From Halomonas alkalicola (lineage in GTDB: Bacteria > Pseudomonadota > Gammaproteobacteria > Pseudomonadales > Halomonadaceae): a stretch of DNA of 64,000 bases. The translations under genes were made by a program, and so were the position numbers. Positions 34,431 to 43,568 of this stretch are shown here, piece by piece (positions within the stretch are counted from its first letter, which is position 1; every line of letters begins with the position of its first letter). The notes under the pieces are model-generated. The model made no database searches. It had not been told where the DNA came from and saw nothing but the letters and a program-made list of their open reading frames with translations. Where the stretch lies: assembly GCF_030704205.1 (NCBI RefSeq), contig NZ_CP131913.1, positions 930,001-994,000 on the forward strand, read 5' to 3'.

Positions 34431-35860
34431 GCGGGGGACTCCTCCTGGGGGTCGGGTCGGGGGTCGGACTGGGGCTCGGCCAGCCGCGCCAGGGTGGCAT
34501 CCAGGGCGGCGCGCGCCTTGTCGATCAGCTCGTCGATCTCGTCACGGGAGATCACCAGCGGCGGCGAGATGATCATGGTATCACCCACCGAGCGCATCAC
34601 CAGGCCGCCGGCGAAGCAGAGATCGCGGCACAGGGTGCCCACCCCCCGGGACTCGGCGAAGCGCTCGCCGGTGGCGGGATCGACCAGCTCCAGGGCGCCG
34701 ATCAGCCCCAGGGAGCGCGCCTCGCCCACCAGGGGGTGCGCCTCGAGGGCCTTCCAGCGGCTGGCCAGGTAGGGGCCGATCTCGTCGCGGACCCGGTCCA
34801 CCAGCCCCTCGGCCTCCAGCAGTTCGAGGTTGCGCTGCGCCACCGCGGCGCACACCGGATGGCCCGAATAGGTGAAGCCGTGGAAGAACTCGCCGCCCTC
34901 CTCGATCAGGGTCTCGGCGACCCGGTCGCCCACCAGCACCCCGCCGATGGGCAGGTAGCCCGAGGAGAGCCCCTTGGCGATGGGCATCAGGTCAGGCTCC
35001 AGGCCGTAGTGGACGCTGCCGAACCACTCGCCCAGCCGCCCGAAGCCGCAGATCACCTCGTCCACCACCAGCAGGATGTCGTACTTCGCCAGCACCGCCT
35101 TCACCGCCGGCCAGTAGCTTTCCGGCGGAATGATGGCACCGCCGGCGCCCTGCACCGGCTCGGCGATGAAGGCGGCGACGTTCTCCTCGCCGAGCTCCTG
35201 GATCTTCGCCTCCAGGGCCGCGGCGCACTCCCGGCCGAAGGCCTCGGGGTCCTGGCCGGCCGTGCGCCCTTCTCCAGACCGACCCTCTCCAGACCGCCCC
35301 TCTCCAAACCAGTAGGGCTGGCGCACATGGGCGATCTTCGGCACCAGGGGGCCGCCCTGGGCGTGCATGGGGGCCATGCCGCCGAGGCTCACCCCCGCCA
35401 CGGTGGAGCCGTGGTAGGCGTTCTTGCGGCCGATCACCCACTGCTTGTCGGGCTGGCCCTTGAGCGCCCAGTAGCGGCGCACCATGCGCAGCACGGTATC
35501 GTTGGCCTCGGAGCCGGAACCGGTGAAGAAGACGTGGTTGACATGGGCGGGCGCCAGGCGGCAGAGGGTCTCGGCCAATTTGACCGCCGGAGGGTGAGCG
35601 GTCTTGAAGAAGCTGTTGTAGTAGGGAAGCTGGCGCATCTGCTCGGTGGCCGCTGCCACCAGCTCCTCGCGGCCATAGCCCAGGTTGACGCACCAGAGCC
35701 CCGCCATGCCGTCGAGGATGCGGTTGCCCTCGGAGTCGTGGATATAGACCCCCTCGGCGTGCTCGATGATGCGGCTGCCCTCCTCGCCCAGGGCCTTGAA
35801 GTCGGTGAAGGGGTGCAGGTAGTGGGCGCGATCCAGGGCCTGGTAGTCACGGGTATGCAT
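34427..35860 (-). CDS. spuC: Class III aminotransferase, putrescine/polyamine:pyruvate type (SpuC-like)
   Basis: PLP-dependent aminotransferase (477 aa). The fold signatures are visible: FFTGSGSEANDTVLRMVRRY, the Asp of LLVVDEVICGFGRLG and the PLP Lys in PIAKGLSSGYLPIGG. In Pseudomonas, SpuC converts putrescine to aminobutyraldehyde with pyruvate as acceptor. The start is ATG 35860 (MHTRDYQALDRAHYLHPFTDF); an upstream extension of the frame is not conserved in type. About residues 180-195 carry an unusual GEGRS-GEGRS-GEGRT run from a 15-bp tandem duplication. It is between puuD and puuC in one operon. Confidence 0.88.
35271..35315. repeat. 15-bp tandem repeat inside the aminotransferase gene
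   Basis: Three adjacent 15-bp units beginning TCTCCAGACCGACCC, TCTCCAGACCGCCCC and TCTCCAAACCAG. The first two differ at one position and the third has diverged more. In frame they encode GEGRS repeats on the minus strand, so the reading frame is kept. Confidence 0.9.
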
Positions 35861-35885
35861 GGGGGATCTCCAGATAGCGGGGCGT

Positions 35886-36662
35886 TCAGTCCACCCGGGG
35901 CGCGCGGGAGGCGGCCTGGCGGACGCGGCACGCCTCGGCGAAGGCGCGATAGAGGGCATCGTTCAGGGGGTGCTCACGGGGACGCCACTCGGGATGCCAC
36001 TGCACGGCCAGGGCGAAGCCGGCGGCATCGGCCACCGACACCGCCTCGATCAGCCCGTCCGGGGCATGGGCCTCGGCCACAAGGCCCGCCCCCAGCTCGG
36101 CGATGCCCTGCTGGTGCAGGGAGTTGACCCGCGACCGGGGCTCGGGGTGCAGCGCCGCCAGGCGCCCGCCGGGCACCAGGGTGATCTCGTGGGCGGGGGC
36201 ATACTGCACCTCGCGCTCCCCCGGGGGCTCGCGGTGGTCCTGCAGGCCGGGCACGCCCTGCACCGCCTGGTGAAGGGTGCCGCCGAAGGCCACGTTGAGC
36301 TCCTGGAAGCCCCGGCAGATGCCGAACAGCGGCAGGCCGAGGTCCAGCGCCGCGGGAATCCACACCAGGGCGGCCGCATCGCGGTGGCGGTCATCCCGGG
36401 TGTTCTCCGGCACCCGCTCGGCCCCGTAGCGGCGCGGCTCGACGTTGGTGTAGCTGCCGGTCAGCAGCAGACCATCGAGGCGGGCCAGCAGGGCGCGAGC
36501 GGCCTCGGGGTCGGCCTCCTGCTCCTCCCACACCGGCAGGATCACCGGCGACAGGCCGTAGTCCCACAGGGCGCGCAGGTACTTGTCGGTCACCATCTGG
36601 GCGGGATGGCCCTCCACCTCACGGTGGCAGGCGATCACCCCCACCAGGGGTCGGCTCTTCAT
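35886..36662 (-). CDS. puuD: Gamma-glutamyl-gamma-aminobutyrate hydrolase
   Basis: Class I glutamine amidotransferase-like hydrolase (258 aa) that releases GABA and glutamate from gamma-Glu-GABA. The nucleophile is Cys116 (GICRGFQELN) and the His-Glu pair lies in VQWHPEW near residue 223. The N terminus PLVGVIACHR is typical. It is the first gene of the puuD-aminotransferase-puuC operon and is divergent from puuA. The shared 169-base gap carries a candidate operator. Confidence 0.93.
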   Translation of the reverse strand: MKSRPLVGVIACHREVEGHPAQMVTDKYLRALWDYGLSPVILPVWEEQEADPEAARALLARLDGLLLTGSYTNVEPRRYGAERVPENTRDDRHRDAAALVWIPAALDLGLPLFGICRGFQELNVAFGGTLHQAVQGVPGLQDHREPPGEREVQYAPAHEITLVPGGRLAALHPEPRSRVNSLHQQGIAELGAGLVAEAHAPDGLIEAVSVADAAGFALAVQWHPEWRPREHPLNDALYRAFAEACRVRQAASRAPRVD

Positions 36663-36694
36663 CGCGTCTCTCCTCGTCGGAAGCGGACCGGGTG

Positions 36695-36714
36695 TTATGT
36701 TTTATTCACCATAA
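36695..36714. promoter_or_regulatory. Candidate operator between divergent puuD and puuA
   Basis: An inverted repeat TTATG-(10 bases)-CATAA, with the arms extended by GGTG and CACC if one bulged base is allowed. It lies 33 bases upstream of the puuD start within an AT-rich patch of the divergent promoter region. The PuuR-like protein encoded nearby is the obvious candidate binder, but this is inference. Confidence 0.4.
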
Positions 36715-36766
36715 CCACCTGTCGCCCGCTTTCCAAGGCGGACACTCCCCTCGATACGTAAATTAT

Positions 36767-36772
36767 TTGACA
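36767..36772 (+). promoter_or_regulatory. Possible -35 box of puuA
   Basis: A perfect TTGACA lies 60 bases before the puuA start. No good -10 hexamer stands at the usual 16-18 base spacing (AAGGAT at 17), so this may be an activated or weak promoter. Confidence 0.3.
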
Positions 36773-36831
36773 ACACCGGGCACCCCTACAAGGATAGGAG
36801 CCACAAGGATCACAACGCCAGAGGTGTGCCC

Positions 36832-38202
36832 ATGCCTGCTCCCGACGATGTCCGGGCCTTCCTCGACGCCCACCCGGAGATCAACAGCGTCGACCTGCTG
36901 ATCAGCGATCTCAACGGGGTGATGCGCGGCAAGCGCATCCCCCGGGAGAGCGTCACCAAGGCCTATACCAGCGGCATCGCCCTGCCCGCCTCGGTCTTCG
37001 CCCTGGACATCAACGGCCACACCATCGAGGAGACCGGGCTCGGCCTCGACAGCGGCGACGGCGACCGCCTCTGCCGACCGATCGACGGCAGCCTCAAGCC
37101 GGTGCCCTGGGTCGCCCGGGGCCATCAGGCCCAGCTGCTGATGACCATGGAGGAGTTCGACGGCTCCCCCTTTTTCGCCGACCCCCGCCAGCTGCTGGGC
37201 CGGGTGCTGGGTCGCCTGACCGCCCTGGGGCTGACCCCGGTGGTCGCCGTGGAGCTGGAGTTCTACCTGGTGGATCGCGAGCGCACCGCCGCCGGGCTGA
37301 TCCAGCCGCCCTGCTCGCCGGTCAGCGGGGAACGCGCCAGCCAGAGTCAGCTCTACTCCATGCTGGAGCTCGACGAGTACGCCGACTTCCTCGAGGAAGT
37401 GCAGGCCGCGGCCCAGGTTCAGGGCCTGCCCCTGGACACCGCTCTCAAGGAGTGCGCCCCGGGGCAGTTCGAGATCAACCTGATCCACTGCGACGATGCG
37501 CTGGCGGCCTGCGACCACGCGGTGCAGCTCAAGCGCCTGATCAAGGGGGTCGCCCTGCGCCACGGCTTCGAGGCCACCTTCATGGCCAAGCCCTACGGCC
37601 AGGAGGCGGGCAACGGCATGCACGTGCATATCAGCCTGCTGGATGAGACGGGCCGCAATGTCTTCACCGAGCCGGGTGACGACCCCCTGGGCAGCCCGGC
37701 GCTGCGCCAGGCGGTGGCCGGCCTGCTGGCGCTGATGCCCGCCTCCATGGCGATCTGCGCGCCCAACCTCAACGCCTTCAGGCGCTTCCAGGCAGGGCTC
37801 TACGTGCCCTTGGCTCCCACCTGGGGCTTCGACAACCGCTCGGTGGCGCTGCGCATTCCCGCCGGGGCCCGGGCCGCCCGGCGCATCGAGCACCGGGTGG
37901 CCGGCGCCGACGCCAACCCCTACCTGCTGCTGGCCGCCCTGCTGGCCGCCATCCACCATGGTCTCGCCGAGGGACTCGAGCCGCCGCCGCCCAGCGTCGG
38001 CAACGCCTACGAGACGACGCCCCCCAGCCTGACCAACAGCTGGCAGCAGGCCCTCGACCTGCTGGAGGCCAACGAGATCCTCGGCGAGGCCCTGGGGCGC
38101 GACTTCCTCCACGTCTACCTGGCCAACCGTCGCGCCGAGCGTGCCCAGGCCCTGCAGGCGGTGAGCCGGCTCGAGTACGAGTGGTACCTGCGCCAAGTCT
38201 GA
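36832..38202 (+). CDS. puuA: Glutamate-putrescine ligase (glutamine synthetase family)
   Basis: Glutamine-synthetase-type ligase (456 aa) joining glutamate to putrescine with ATP, the entry step of the Puu pathway. The catalytic-domain motifs VAVELEFYLVD, ECAPGQFEINL and NGMHVHISLLDE are visible. The N-terminal domain (SVDLLISDLNGVMRGKRIP) is of the PuuA/FluG type rather than GlnA. No adenylylation-site tyrosine region is apparent. The ATG at 36832 follows GAGG by seven bases. It is divergent from puuD and followed by a strong terminator. A second homologue lies at 44969-46315. Confidence 0.9.
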   Translation: MPAPDDVRAFLDAHPEINSVDLLISDLNGVMRGKRIPRESVTKAYTSGIALPASVFALDINGHTIEETGLGLDSGDGDRLCRPIDGSLKPVPWVARGHQAQLLMTMEEFDGSPFFADPRQLLGRVLGRLTALGLTPVVAVELEFYLVDRERTAAGLIQPPCSPVSGERASQSQLYSMLELDEYADFLEEVQAAAQVQGLPLDTALKECAPGQFEINLIHCDDALAACDHAVQLKRLIKGVALRHGFEATFMAKPYGQEAGNGMHVHISLLDETGRNVFTEPGDDPLGSPALRQAVAGLLALMPASMAICAPNLNAFRRFQAGLYVPLAPTWGFDNRSVALRIPAGARAARRIEHRVAGADANPYLLLAALLAAIHHGLAEGLEPPPPSVGNAYETTPPSLTNSWQQALDLLEANEILGEALGRDFLHVYLANRRAERAQALQAVSRLEYEWYLRQV

Positions 38203-38231
38203 GCCCCCTGGTGCGGCCCCCCGAAACGCAT

Positions 38232-38263
38232 ACGCCCCCGGATCCTGGCGGATCCGGGGGCGT
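38232..38263. terminator. Terminator of puuA
   Basis: ACGCCCCCGGATCC and GGATCCGGGGGCGT form a 14-bp perfect stem with a TGGC loop, 29 bases after the puuA stop. No U-tract follows, but the strength of the stem and the position between convergent genes support termination in one or both directions. Confidence 0.7.
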
Positions 38264-38326
38264 GCATGAGCCGGGCCGGTGGGGCGCAGAGCGCTCTTGC
38301 TCAACCCTCTTGCCAAGCCCTCTCGC

Positions 38327-38364
38327 TCAGCCCTCGCGCTGGGGCTCAGCCCTCGCGCTGGGGC
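38327..38364. repeat. 19-bp tandem duplication at the 3' end of the glycine-zipper gene
   Basis: TCAGCCCTCGCGCTGGGGC occurs twice in direct succession (38327-38345 and 38346-38364). The second copy contains the stop codon of the minus-strand gene, so the first copy is a duplicated gene end, including a spare stop. Confidence 0.9.
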
Positions 38365-39044
38365 TCGGCCTCCTGCAGGGCGGCCTGCCACTGCACCTCG
38401 CCCTCGACGACCGGGAGACGCTCGGCCTGGGGGGCGCTCTCCATGCGCCGGGTCAGCTCCTCGCCGTTGAGGCGATAGGTGACGTCGTAGCCGAGGTGCT
38501 CCTCGTGGCTCTCCATCACCGTCTGGCACTGCCGCTCGGTCACGGTCTGGTTCTGGGTCTCGTAACGGGTCTCGTAGCGGGTCTCGTACTGGACCTGGCT
38601 ACCCGCCTGGGCGTGCTGGCGGGCTTCGACGCGGTTCTGCACCTCGCGCCCGGCCAGGCCGCCGCCGATGGCACCGGCCACGGTGGCCAGCTTCTTGCCG
38701 CTGCCGCCGCCCACCTGGTTGCCCAGCAGGCCGCCGACGATGGCCCCGGCCGCGGTGCCGACGACGCGATGGGGGTCCTGGCTCGCCCCGGGGCCTGAGG
38801 GCGCGGCCTGGGTGACGGGCACCTGGACGGGCACCTCCACCGGCACCTCGACGCTGACCACCCGCTCCACGTCCTCGCACACCTCACGGGGGCGCTCCAC
38901 GCTGCGGGTGGCCGCCGCGACGTCAAGGATCTCGGCAAACTGCGGTTCGGGCGCGCGGTTCTCCTGGACCTGCCAGGCGCCGAAGGCCAGCCCCCCCAGC
39001 CCCAGGACGGCCAGGCTGGACCCCACGATGATCGACTTGCTCAT
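38346..39044 (-). CDS. Glycine-zipper 2TM-domain envelope protein
   Basis: A 232-aa protein, start [18 protein letters not shown] at 39044. It has an N-terminal membrane anchor or uncleaved signal (about 5-26) and a V/P/E repeat (VSVEVPVEVPVQVPV). A glycine-zipper hairpin follows (VGTAAGAIVGGLLGNQVGGGSGKKLATVAGAIGGGLAG, read in parts). After that comes the ETRYETRYETQNQTV repeat with the YDVTYRLNGEE C terminus. This matches the Rickettsia 17-kDa antigen/UmoD-like family found in many gammaproteobacteria. Envelope function unknown. It lies inside the polyamine cluster without an obvious link to it. Confidence 0.85.
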   Translation of the reverse strand: MSKSIIVGSSLAVLGLGGLAFGAWQVQENRAPEPQFAEILDVAAATRSVERPREVCEDVERVVSVEVPVEVPVQVPVTQAAPSGPGASQDPHRVVGTAAGAIVGGLLGNQVGGGSGKKLATVAGAIGGGLAGREVQNRVEARQHAQAGSQVQYETRYETRYETQNQTVTERQCQTVMESHEEHLGYDVTYRLNGEELTRRMESAPQAERLPVVEGEVQWQAALQEAEPQREG

Positions 39045-39231
39045 GGTTCTCCTCCTCGCGGGCGTGCGGGCGCCCGTCGCTGAAACTCGCATGGCTCCAG
39101 GCGTGGATGACTCGGTTCGGTGATGGTGACGATGAGAGCCGCGGCGGGGCCTCCTGCGCCACCGCGATAGGGGCATTATAGGCGCCCGCGCCACCCGGTG
39201 GAGGGCGCGGACAGGGTTTCCCCATTATCTG

Positions 39232-39262
39232 ACCGGCTGTCGCAGGGATGCGACAGGCCGGT
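39232..39262. terminator. Hairpin downstream of the first FAD oxidase
   Basis: ACCGGC-TGTCGCA and TGCGACA-GGCCGGT pair over 13 bases with one bulge and a 4-base loop, 42 bases after the oxidase stop at 39304. No U-tract is seen. It may end the long minus-strand pot operon. The rest of the 259-base gap (39045-39303) holds no recognised gene. Confidence 0.45.
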
Positions 39263-39303
39263 GGCGCCCGGGGGTCAGTGCCCCAAGCGGTCCCGGTTGG
39301 CCC

Positions 39304-40596
39304 TCAGAGCCCCAGACGGTCGCGGGTCGAGTAGTACCAGGCGCCCAGCGCCGAGAGCGGCACCCGCAGCAGCCGCCCGCCGGGGAACGGCAGGTGGGGA
39401 ATGCCGGCGAAGGCGTCGAAGCGCTCACCCTGGCCATGGATCACCTCGGCGATCAGCTTGCCGGCCAGGTGGGTGCAGGTGACGCCGTGACCGGAGTAGC
39501 CCTGGGCATAGTAGACGTTGCCGTTGACCACCCCGAACTGGGGCAGCCGGTTGAGCGTCATCAGGAAGGTGCCGCTCCAGGCGTGGTCCACCTTGACGTC
39601 GGCAAGCCCCGGGAAGGTGGCCAGCATCTTGGGCCGGATCACCGCGGTGATGTCGGCCGGGTCCTCGCCGCCGTAGTTGACCCCGCCGCCATAGAGCAGC
39701 CGGTTGTCGCGGGTCAGCCGGTAGTAGTCGAGCAGGTAGTTGCAGTCCTCCACCGCCAGGCCGTTGGGTATCAGCGCCCGGGCCCGGGCCTCGCCGAGGG
39801 GCTCGGTGGTGATGATCTGGGTGCCGCAGGGCATCGAGCGGCCCTCGATCTCCGGCAGCACCCCGCGCAGGTAGGCGTTGCCGGCCATCACCACCCGCTC
39901 GGCGCGCACCCGCCCGCCGGCGGTGCGCAGGGTGACCGGCTCGCCGTGGATCACCTCCCGCACCGCCGACTGTTCGAAGATGCGCCCGCCGAGCGACTCG
40001 AGCGCGGCGGCCTGGCCCAGCACCAGGTTCAGGGGATGCAGGTGGCCACCGCCATGGTCCACCAGGGCGCCCACGTAGCGGTCGGAGTTGACCTCGCGCT
40101 TCACCCCCTCCCCCTCCAGCAGCTCCAGCTCCCGGTAGCCGTAGCGCTCCCAGAGCGCCTTGTGCTCGCGCAGCCCGGCCAGCTGCCTGCGGTTGCAGGC
40201 GGCGAAGAGGTTGCCGTCGCGCAGGTCGCAGTCGATGGCGTAGGTCGCCACCCGCTCGCGGATGATGCGATTGCCCTCGAAGGCCATGTCGCCCAGGGCG
40301 CGGGCGGTCTGGGCGCCATACTTCGCCTCGATCACGTCCATGTCGCGGCTGTAGCTGTTGACGATCTGGCCGCCGTTGCGCCCGCTGGCGCCGAAGCCCA
40401 CCCGGGCCCCCTCCAGCACCACCACCGAGAGGCCGCGCTCGGCCAGGTGCAGCGCCGCGGAGATGCCGGTGAAGCCGGCCCCCACCACGCAGACGTCGCA
40501 CTCGACCTCCCCGGCGAGCGCCGGGCGCTCGGGGGCGGGGTTGGCGGTGGCGGCGTACCAGGAGGCGACGTGCTCGCCGGCGGGATAGTCAGGCAT
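39304..40596 (-). CDS. puuB: Gamma-glutamylputrescine oxidase (FAD-dependent)
   Basis: DAO-type flavoprotein (430 aa). The FAD-binding VVGAGFTGISAALHLAERGLS and the second motif GFGASGRNGGQIVNSYS are visible, as is the C-terminal YYAQGYSGHGVTCTHLAGK. In the Puu pathway it oxidises gamma-Glu-putrescine to the aldehyde with release of ammonia and hydrogen peroxide. It is the last gene of the minus-strand run, 30 bases after potI. A paralogue is the first gene of the same run (46352-47659). Which copy is the main PuuB cannot be decided here. Confidence 0.88.
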   Translation of the reverse strand: MPDYPAGEHVASWYAATANPAPERPALAGEVECDVCVVGAGFTGISAALHLAERGLSVVVLEGARVGFGASGRNGGQIVNSYSRDMDVIEAKYGAQTARALGDMAFEGNRIIRERVATYAIDCDLRDGNLFAACNRRQLAGLREHKALWERYGYRELELLEGEGVKREVNSDRYVGALVDHGGGHLHPLNLVLGQAAALESLGGRIFEQSAVREVIHGEPVTLRTAGGRVRAERVVMAGNAYLRGVLPEIEGRSMPCGTQIITTEPLGEARARALIPNGLAVEDCNYLLDYYRLTRDNRLLYGGGVNYGGEDPADITAVIRPKMLATFPGLADVKVDHAWSGTFLMTLNRLPQFGVVNGNVYYAQGYSGHGVTCTHLAGKLIAEVIHGQGERFDAFAGIPHLPFPGGRLLRVPLSALGAWYYSTRDRLGL

Positions 40597-40626
40597 GAGA
40601 GGGCTCCAGACTCTGCGAAGGGGACA

Positions 40627-41469
40627 TCAGGGCGTCTCCTGCTGGCGCAGGGCGGCCAGGCGGCGCGCCTCGCTGCGGCGCATGAAGTACCAGGCCAGGA
40701 AGGTGGCCAGCGACACCGCCAGGATGATCAGGGTGGCCAGGGCGTTGATCTTGGGCGAGACGCCCATGCGGACCGAGGAGAAGACCACCATGGGCAGGGT
40801 GGTGGCGCCGGGGCCGGAGACGAAGCTGGCGATCACCAGGTCATCCAGCGACAGGGTGAAGGCCAGCAGCCAGCCCGCGGCCAGCGCCGGGGCGATCACC
40901 GGCAGGGTGATCTGGAAGAAGGTCTTCACCGGCGGCGCGCCGAGGTCCATGGCCGCCTCCTCGATGGAGCGGTCCACCTCGCGCAGCCGCGACGACACCA
41001 CCACCGCCACGTAGGCGCTGCAGAAGGTGGTGTGGGCGATCCAGATGGTGGCCATGCCGCGATCCGCCGGCCAGCCGACGATCTGGGCCATCTGCACGAA
41101 GAGCAGCAGCAGCGACAGGCCGGTGATCACCTCCGGCATCACCAGAGGCGCGGTGATCATGCTGGAGAGCGCGGTCTTGCCGCGAAAGCGGCCGAAGCGC
41201 GTCATCACGAAGGCGGCCAGGGTGCCGAGGCAGACGGCCATGGTGGCGGAGAAGAAGGCGATGCGCAGGCTGGTCCACACCGCGGCGAGTATCTGCCGGT
41301 CGCGCAGCAGCTCCAGGTACCAGCGCCCGGAGAAGCCCGCCCAGACCGTCACCAGCCGCGACGAATTGAAGGAGTAGACCACCAGCACCACCATGGGCAG
41401 GTAGAGGAACAGCAGCCCCAGGATCAGCATCAGGGTGGTGAACGAGGGGGGGGTGAAGGATCGGCGCAT
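40627..41469 (-). CDS. potI: Putrescine ABC transporter permease PotI
   Basis: Second permease (280 aa, about six helices) of the PotFGHI putrescine importer. The coupling EAA motif is EEAAMDLGAPPVKTFFQITLP. The conserved start region SFTTLMLILGLLFLYLPMVVLVVYSFN, read in parts, is typical of PotC/PotI. ATG 41469 lies two bases after the potH stop. The frame continues upstream over potH but is not coding there. Confidence 0.93.
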   Translation of the reverse strand: MRRSFTPPSFTTLMLILGLLFLYLPMVVLVVYSFNSSRLVTVWAGFSGRWYLELLRDRQILAAVWTSLRIAFFSATMAVCLGTLAAFVMTRFGRFRGKTALSSMITAPLVMPEVITGLSLLLLFVQMAQIVGWPADRGMATIWIAHTTFCSAYVAVVVSSRLREVDRSIEEAAMDLGAPPVKTFFQITLPVIAPALAAGWLLAFTLSLDDLVIASFVSGPGATTLPMVVFSSVRMGVSPKINALATLIILAVSLATFLAWYFMRRSEARRLAALRQQETP

Positions 41470-41471
41470 GG

Positions 41472-42383
41472 TCACTCCTCCAGCTCGCGGGACTGGTAGC
41501 GATGGAACAGCGCAATGGGGATCAACAGCAGCAGCAGCATCACCATGGCCAGCGCCGAGGCCACCGGCCAGTCGCGATTGAGGAAGAACTCCTCCCACAG
41601 CACCTTGCCGATCATCACCGTGTTGGGTCCGCCGAGCAGCTCGGGGATCACGTACTCCCCCACCGCGGGGATGAAGACCAGCATGGAGCCGGCGATGATC
41701 CCCCCCTTGGAGAGCGGCAGGGTCACCTTCAGGAAGGTGTTGAACTTCCGGGAGCCGAGGTCCGCCGCCGCCTCCAGCAGCGAGTCGTCGAGCCGGGTCA
41801 GGTTGGCGTAGAGCGGCAGGATCATGAACGGCAGGTAGGCATAGACGATGCCCAGCATCACCGCGAAGTTGGTGTTCATCATGCGCAGCGGCGAATCGAT
41901 GATGCCGATCCACAGCAGCAGGTTGTTGAGCAGGCCGTTGGTGCTCAGGATCCCCATCCAGGCGTAGACCCGGATCAGGAAGGAGGTCCAGGAGGGCAGC
42001 ATCACCAGCAGCAGCAGCACCAGCTGCCAGCGCGCCGGGGCGCGGGCCATGGCATAGGCCATGGGGTAGCCGATCAGCAGGCAGAAGAGCGTCGAGAAAA
42101 AGGCGATCTTCACCGAGCCCCAGTAGGCCGCCACGTAGAGCGAATCGCTGGCCAGGAACAGGTAGTTGCCAAGGTTCAGGGCGATGTTGAGGGTCTCGGC
42201 GGTGAAGTCGAGGATCGGCTGGTAGGGAGGCACCGCGATGGCCGCCTCGGAGAGGCTGATCTTGAGTACGATGGCGAAGGGCGCCAGGAAGAAGAGGCTC
42301 AGCCAGATCAGCGGCACGGCGATGACCCAGCCGCGCCCCGGGCGCAGGCGGCGCGAGAGGCGCTCGAGGGCAGTCGATTTCAT
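41472..42383 (-). CDS. potH: Putrescine ABC transporter permease PotH
   Basis: First permease (303 aa, about six helices). The EAA motif EAAADLGSRKFNTFLKVTLPL and the conserved YVIPELLGGPNTVMIGKVLW block identify the PotB/PotH family. It is 51 bases after potG and two bases before potI. The periplasmic loop (AIAVPPYQPILDF) resembles that of PotH rather than PotB, which supports putrescine as substrate. Confidence 0.93.
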   Translation of the reverse strand: MKSTALERLSRRLRPGRGWVIAVPLIWLSLFFLAPFAIVLKISLSEAAIAVPPYQPILDFTAETLNIALNLGNYLFLASDSLYVAAYWGSVKIAFFSTLFCLLIGYPMAYAMARAPARWQLVLLLLVMLPSWTSFLIRVYAWMGILSTNGLLNNLLLWIGIIDSPLRMMNTNFAVMLGIVYAYLPFMILPLYANLTRLDDSLLEAAADLGSRKFNTFLKVTLPLSKGGIIAGSMLVFIPAVGEYVIPELLGGPNTVMIGKVLWEEFFLNRDWPVASALAMVMLLLLLIPIALFHRYQSRELEE

Positions 42384-42434
42384 GGGGCTCCTCGCTTGTT
42401 CGGGCTCACGCGTGAAGGGCTGTTCGTGCAGCGC

Positions 42435-43568
42435 TCACTCATGCAACACCACGGCGCTCATCTCGTCCCAGCTGACGTAGACCGGCTCGTCCCAGTCGGG
42501 GCGGTCGCCGCGACGCTCCACGTTGGCCAGGCTCGCCTTGACCAGAGCGCCGGACTCGGTGCGCACGTAGTAGACCGAGAGCCCGCCCAGGTAGGCGATA
42601 TCCTCCACCGTGCCGGCGGTCCAGTTGTGCTCGCCCTCTGGCCGCGTGCGGGTGAGCGTGGTCTTCTCCGGGCGAATGGCCACCCACACCCGGCGCTCGT
42701 CGGCCTGGGTCGAGACCCCGTGGCCGATGCGGATATCGCGACCGAGTGCCGGGCTTGCGATGATGCAGTGGTCGGCCTCGTCGACGCGGATCTCCCCCTC
42801 GAAGAGGTTCACGGTGCCCACGAACTCCGCCACCATGCGACTCGCCGGGCTCTCGTAGACGTCCATGGGGCTGCCCACCTGGGCGATCCAGCCATCCGAC
42901 ATGATCGCCACGCGATCGGCCATGGTCATCGCTTCCTCCTGGTCGTGGGTGACCATGATGCAGGTCACCCCCACCCGCTCGAGGATCGCCACCACCTCGA
43001 GCTGCATCTCGGTGCGCAGCTTCTTGTCCAGCGCCCCCATGGGCTCGTCGAGAAGCAGCAGCTTCGGCCGCTTGGCCAGCGAGCGGGCCAGGGCCACCCG
43101 CTGGCGCTGCCCCCCGGAGAGCTGGTGAGGGCGACGCCGGGCGAAGCCCTCCATGTGCACGAGCTTGAGCATCTCGGCCACCCGCTGCTCGATCTCGGCC
43201 CGGGGCAGGCGGTCCTGCTTGAGCCCGAAGGCGATGTTCTGGGCCACCGTCATGTGGGGGAAGAGCGCGTAGGACTGGAACATCATGTTGATCGGCCGCT
43301 CATGGGGCGGCATGGCGGTGATGTCCTGACCGTCGAGCAGGATCTGGCCTTCGCTGGGCTTCTCGAACCCTGCCAGCATGCGCAGCAGGGTCGACTTGCC
43401 GGAGCCCGAGGCCCCCAGCAGGGCGAAGATCTCGCCCTGGCGGATGGTCAGGTTGACGTCGTCCACCGCCAGGACGCCGTCGAAGCGCTTGCTGATGCGG
43501 CGGATCTCGACCAGCGCCTCGCCGGTGCGTCGCCCGGGCGGACGCGCCGCGGTCTGGTTCTGTGGCAT
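42435..43568 (-). CDS. potG: Putrescine ABC transporter ATPase PotG
   Basis: Importer ATPase (377 aa). Walker A is GASGSGKST, the signature is HQLSGGQRQRVALARSLA and Walker B is LLLLDEPMGALD. A C-terminal TOBE-type regulatory domain follows (about 290-375). The start is set to ATG 43568, six bases after AGGAG. An ATG two codons earlier touches the ribosome binding site and is unlikely. A 186-base gap to potF contains weak hairpins and may lower potGHI expression relative to the binding protein. Confidence 0.94.
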   Translation of the reverse strand: MPQNQTAARPPGRRTGEALVEIRRISKRFDGVLAVDDVNLTIRQGEIFALLGASGSGKSTLLRMLAGFEKPSEGQILLDGQDITAMPPHERPINMMFQSYALFPHMTVAQNIAFGLKQDRLPRAEIEQRVAEMLKLVHMEGFARRRPHQLSGGQRQRVALARSLAKRPKLLLLDEPMGALDKKLRTEMQLEVVAILERVGVTCIMVTHDQEEAMTMADRVAIMSDGWIAQVGSPMDVYESPASRMVAEFVGTVNLFEGEIRVDEADHCIIASPALGRDIRIGHGVSTQADERRVWVAIRPEKTTLTRTRPEGEHNWTAGTVEDIAYLGGLSVYYVRTESGALVKASLANVERRGDRPDWDEPVYVSWDEMSAVVLHE

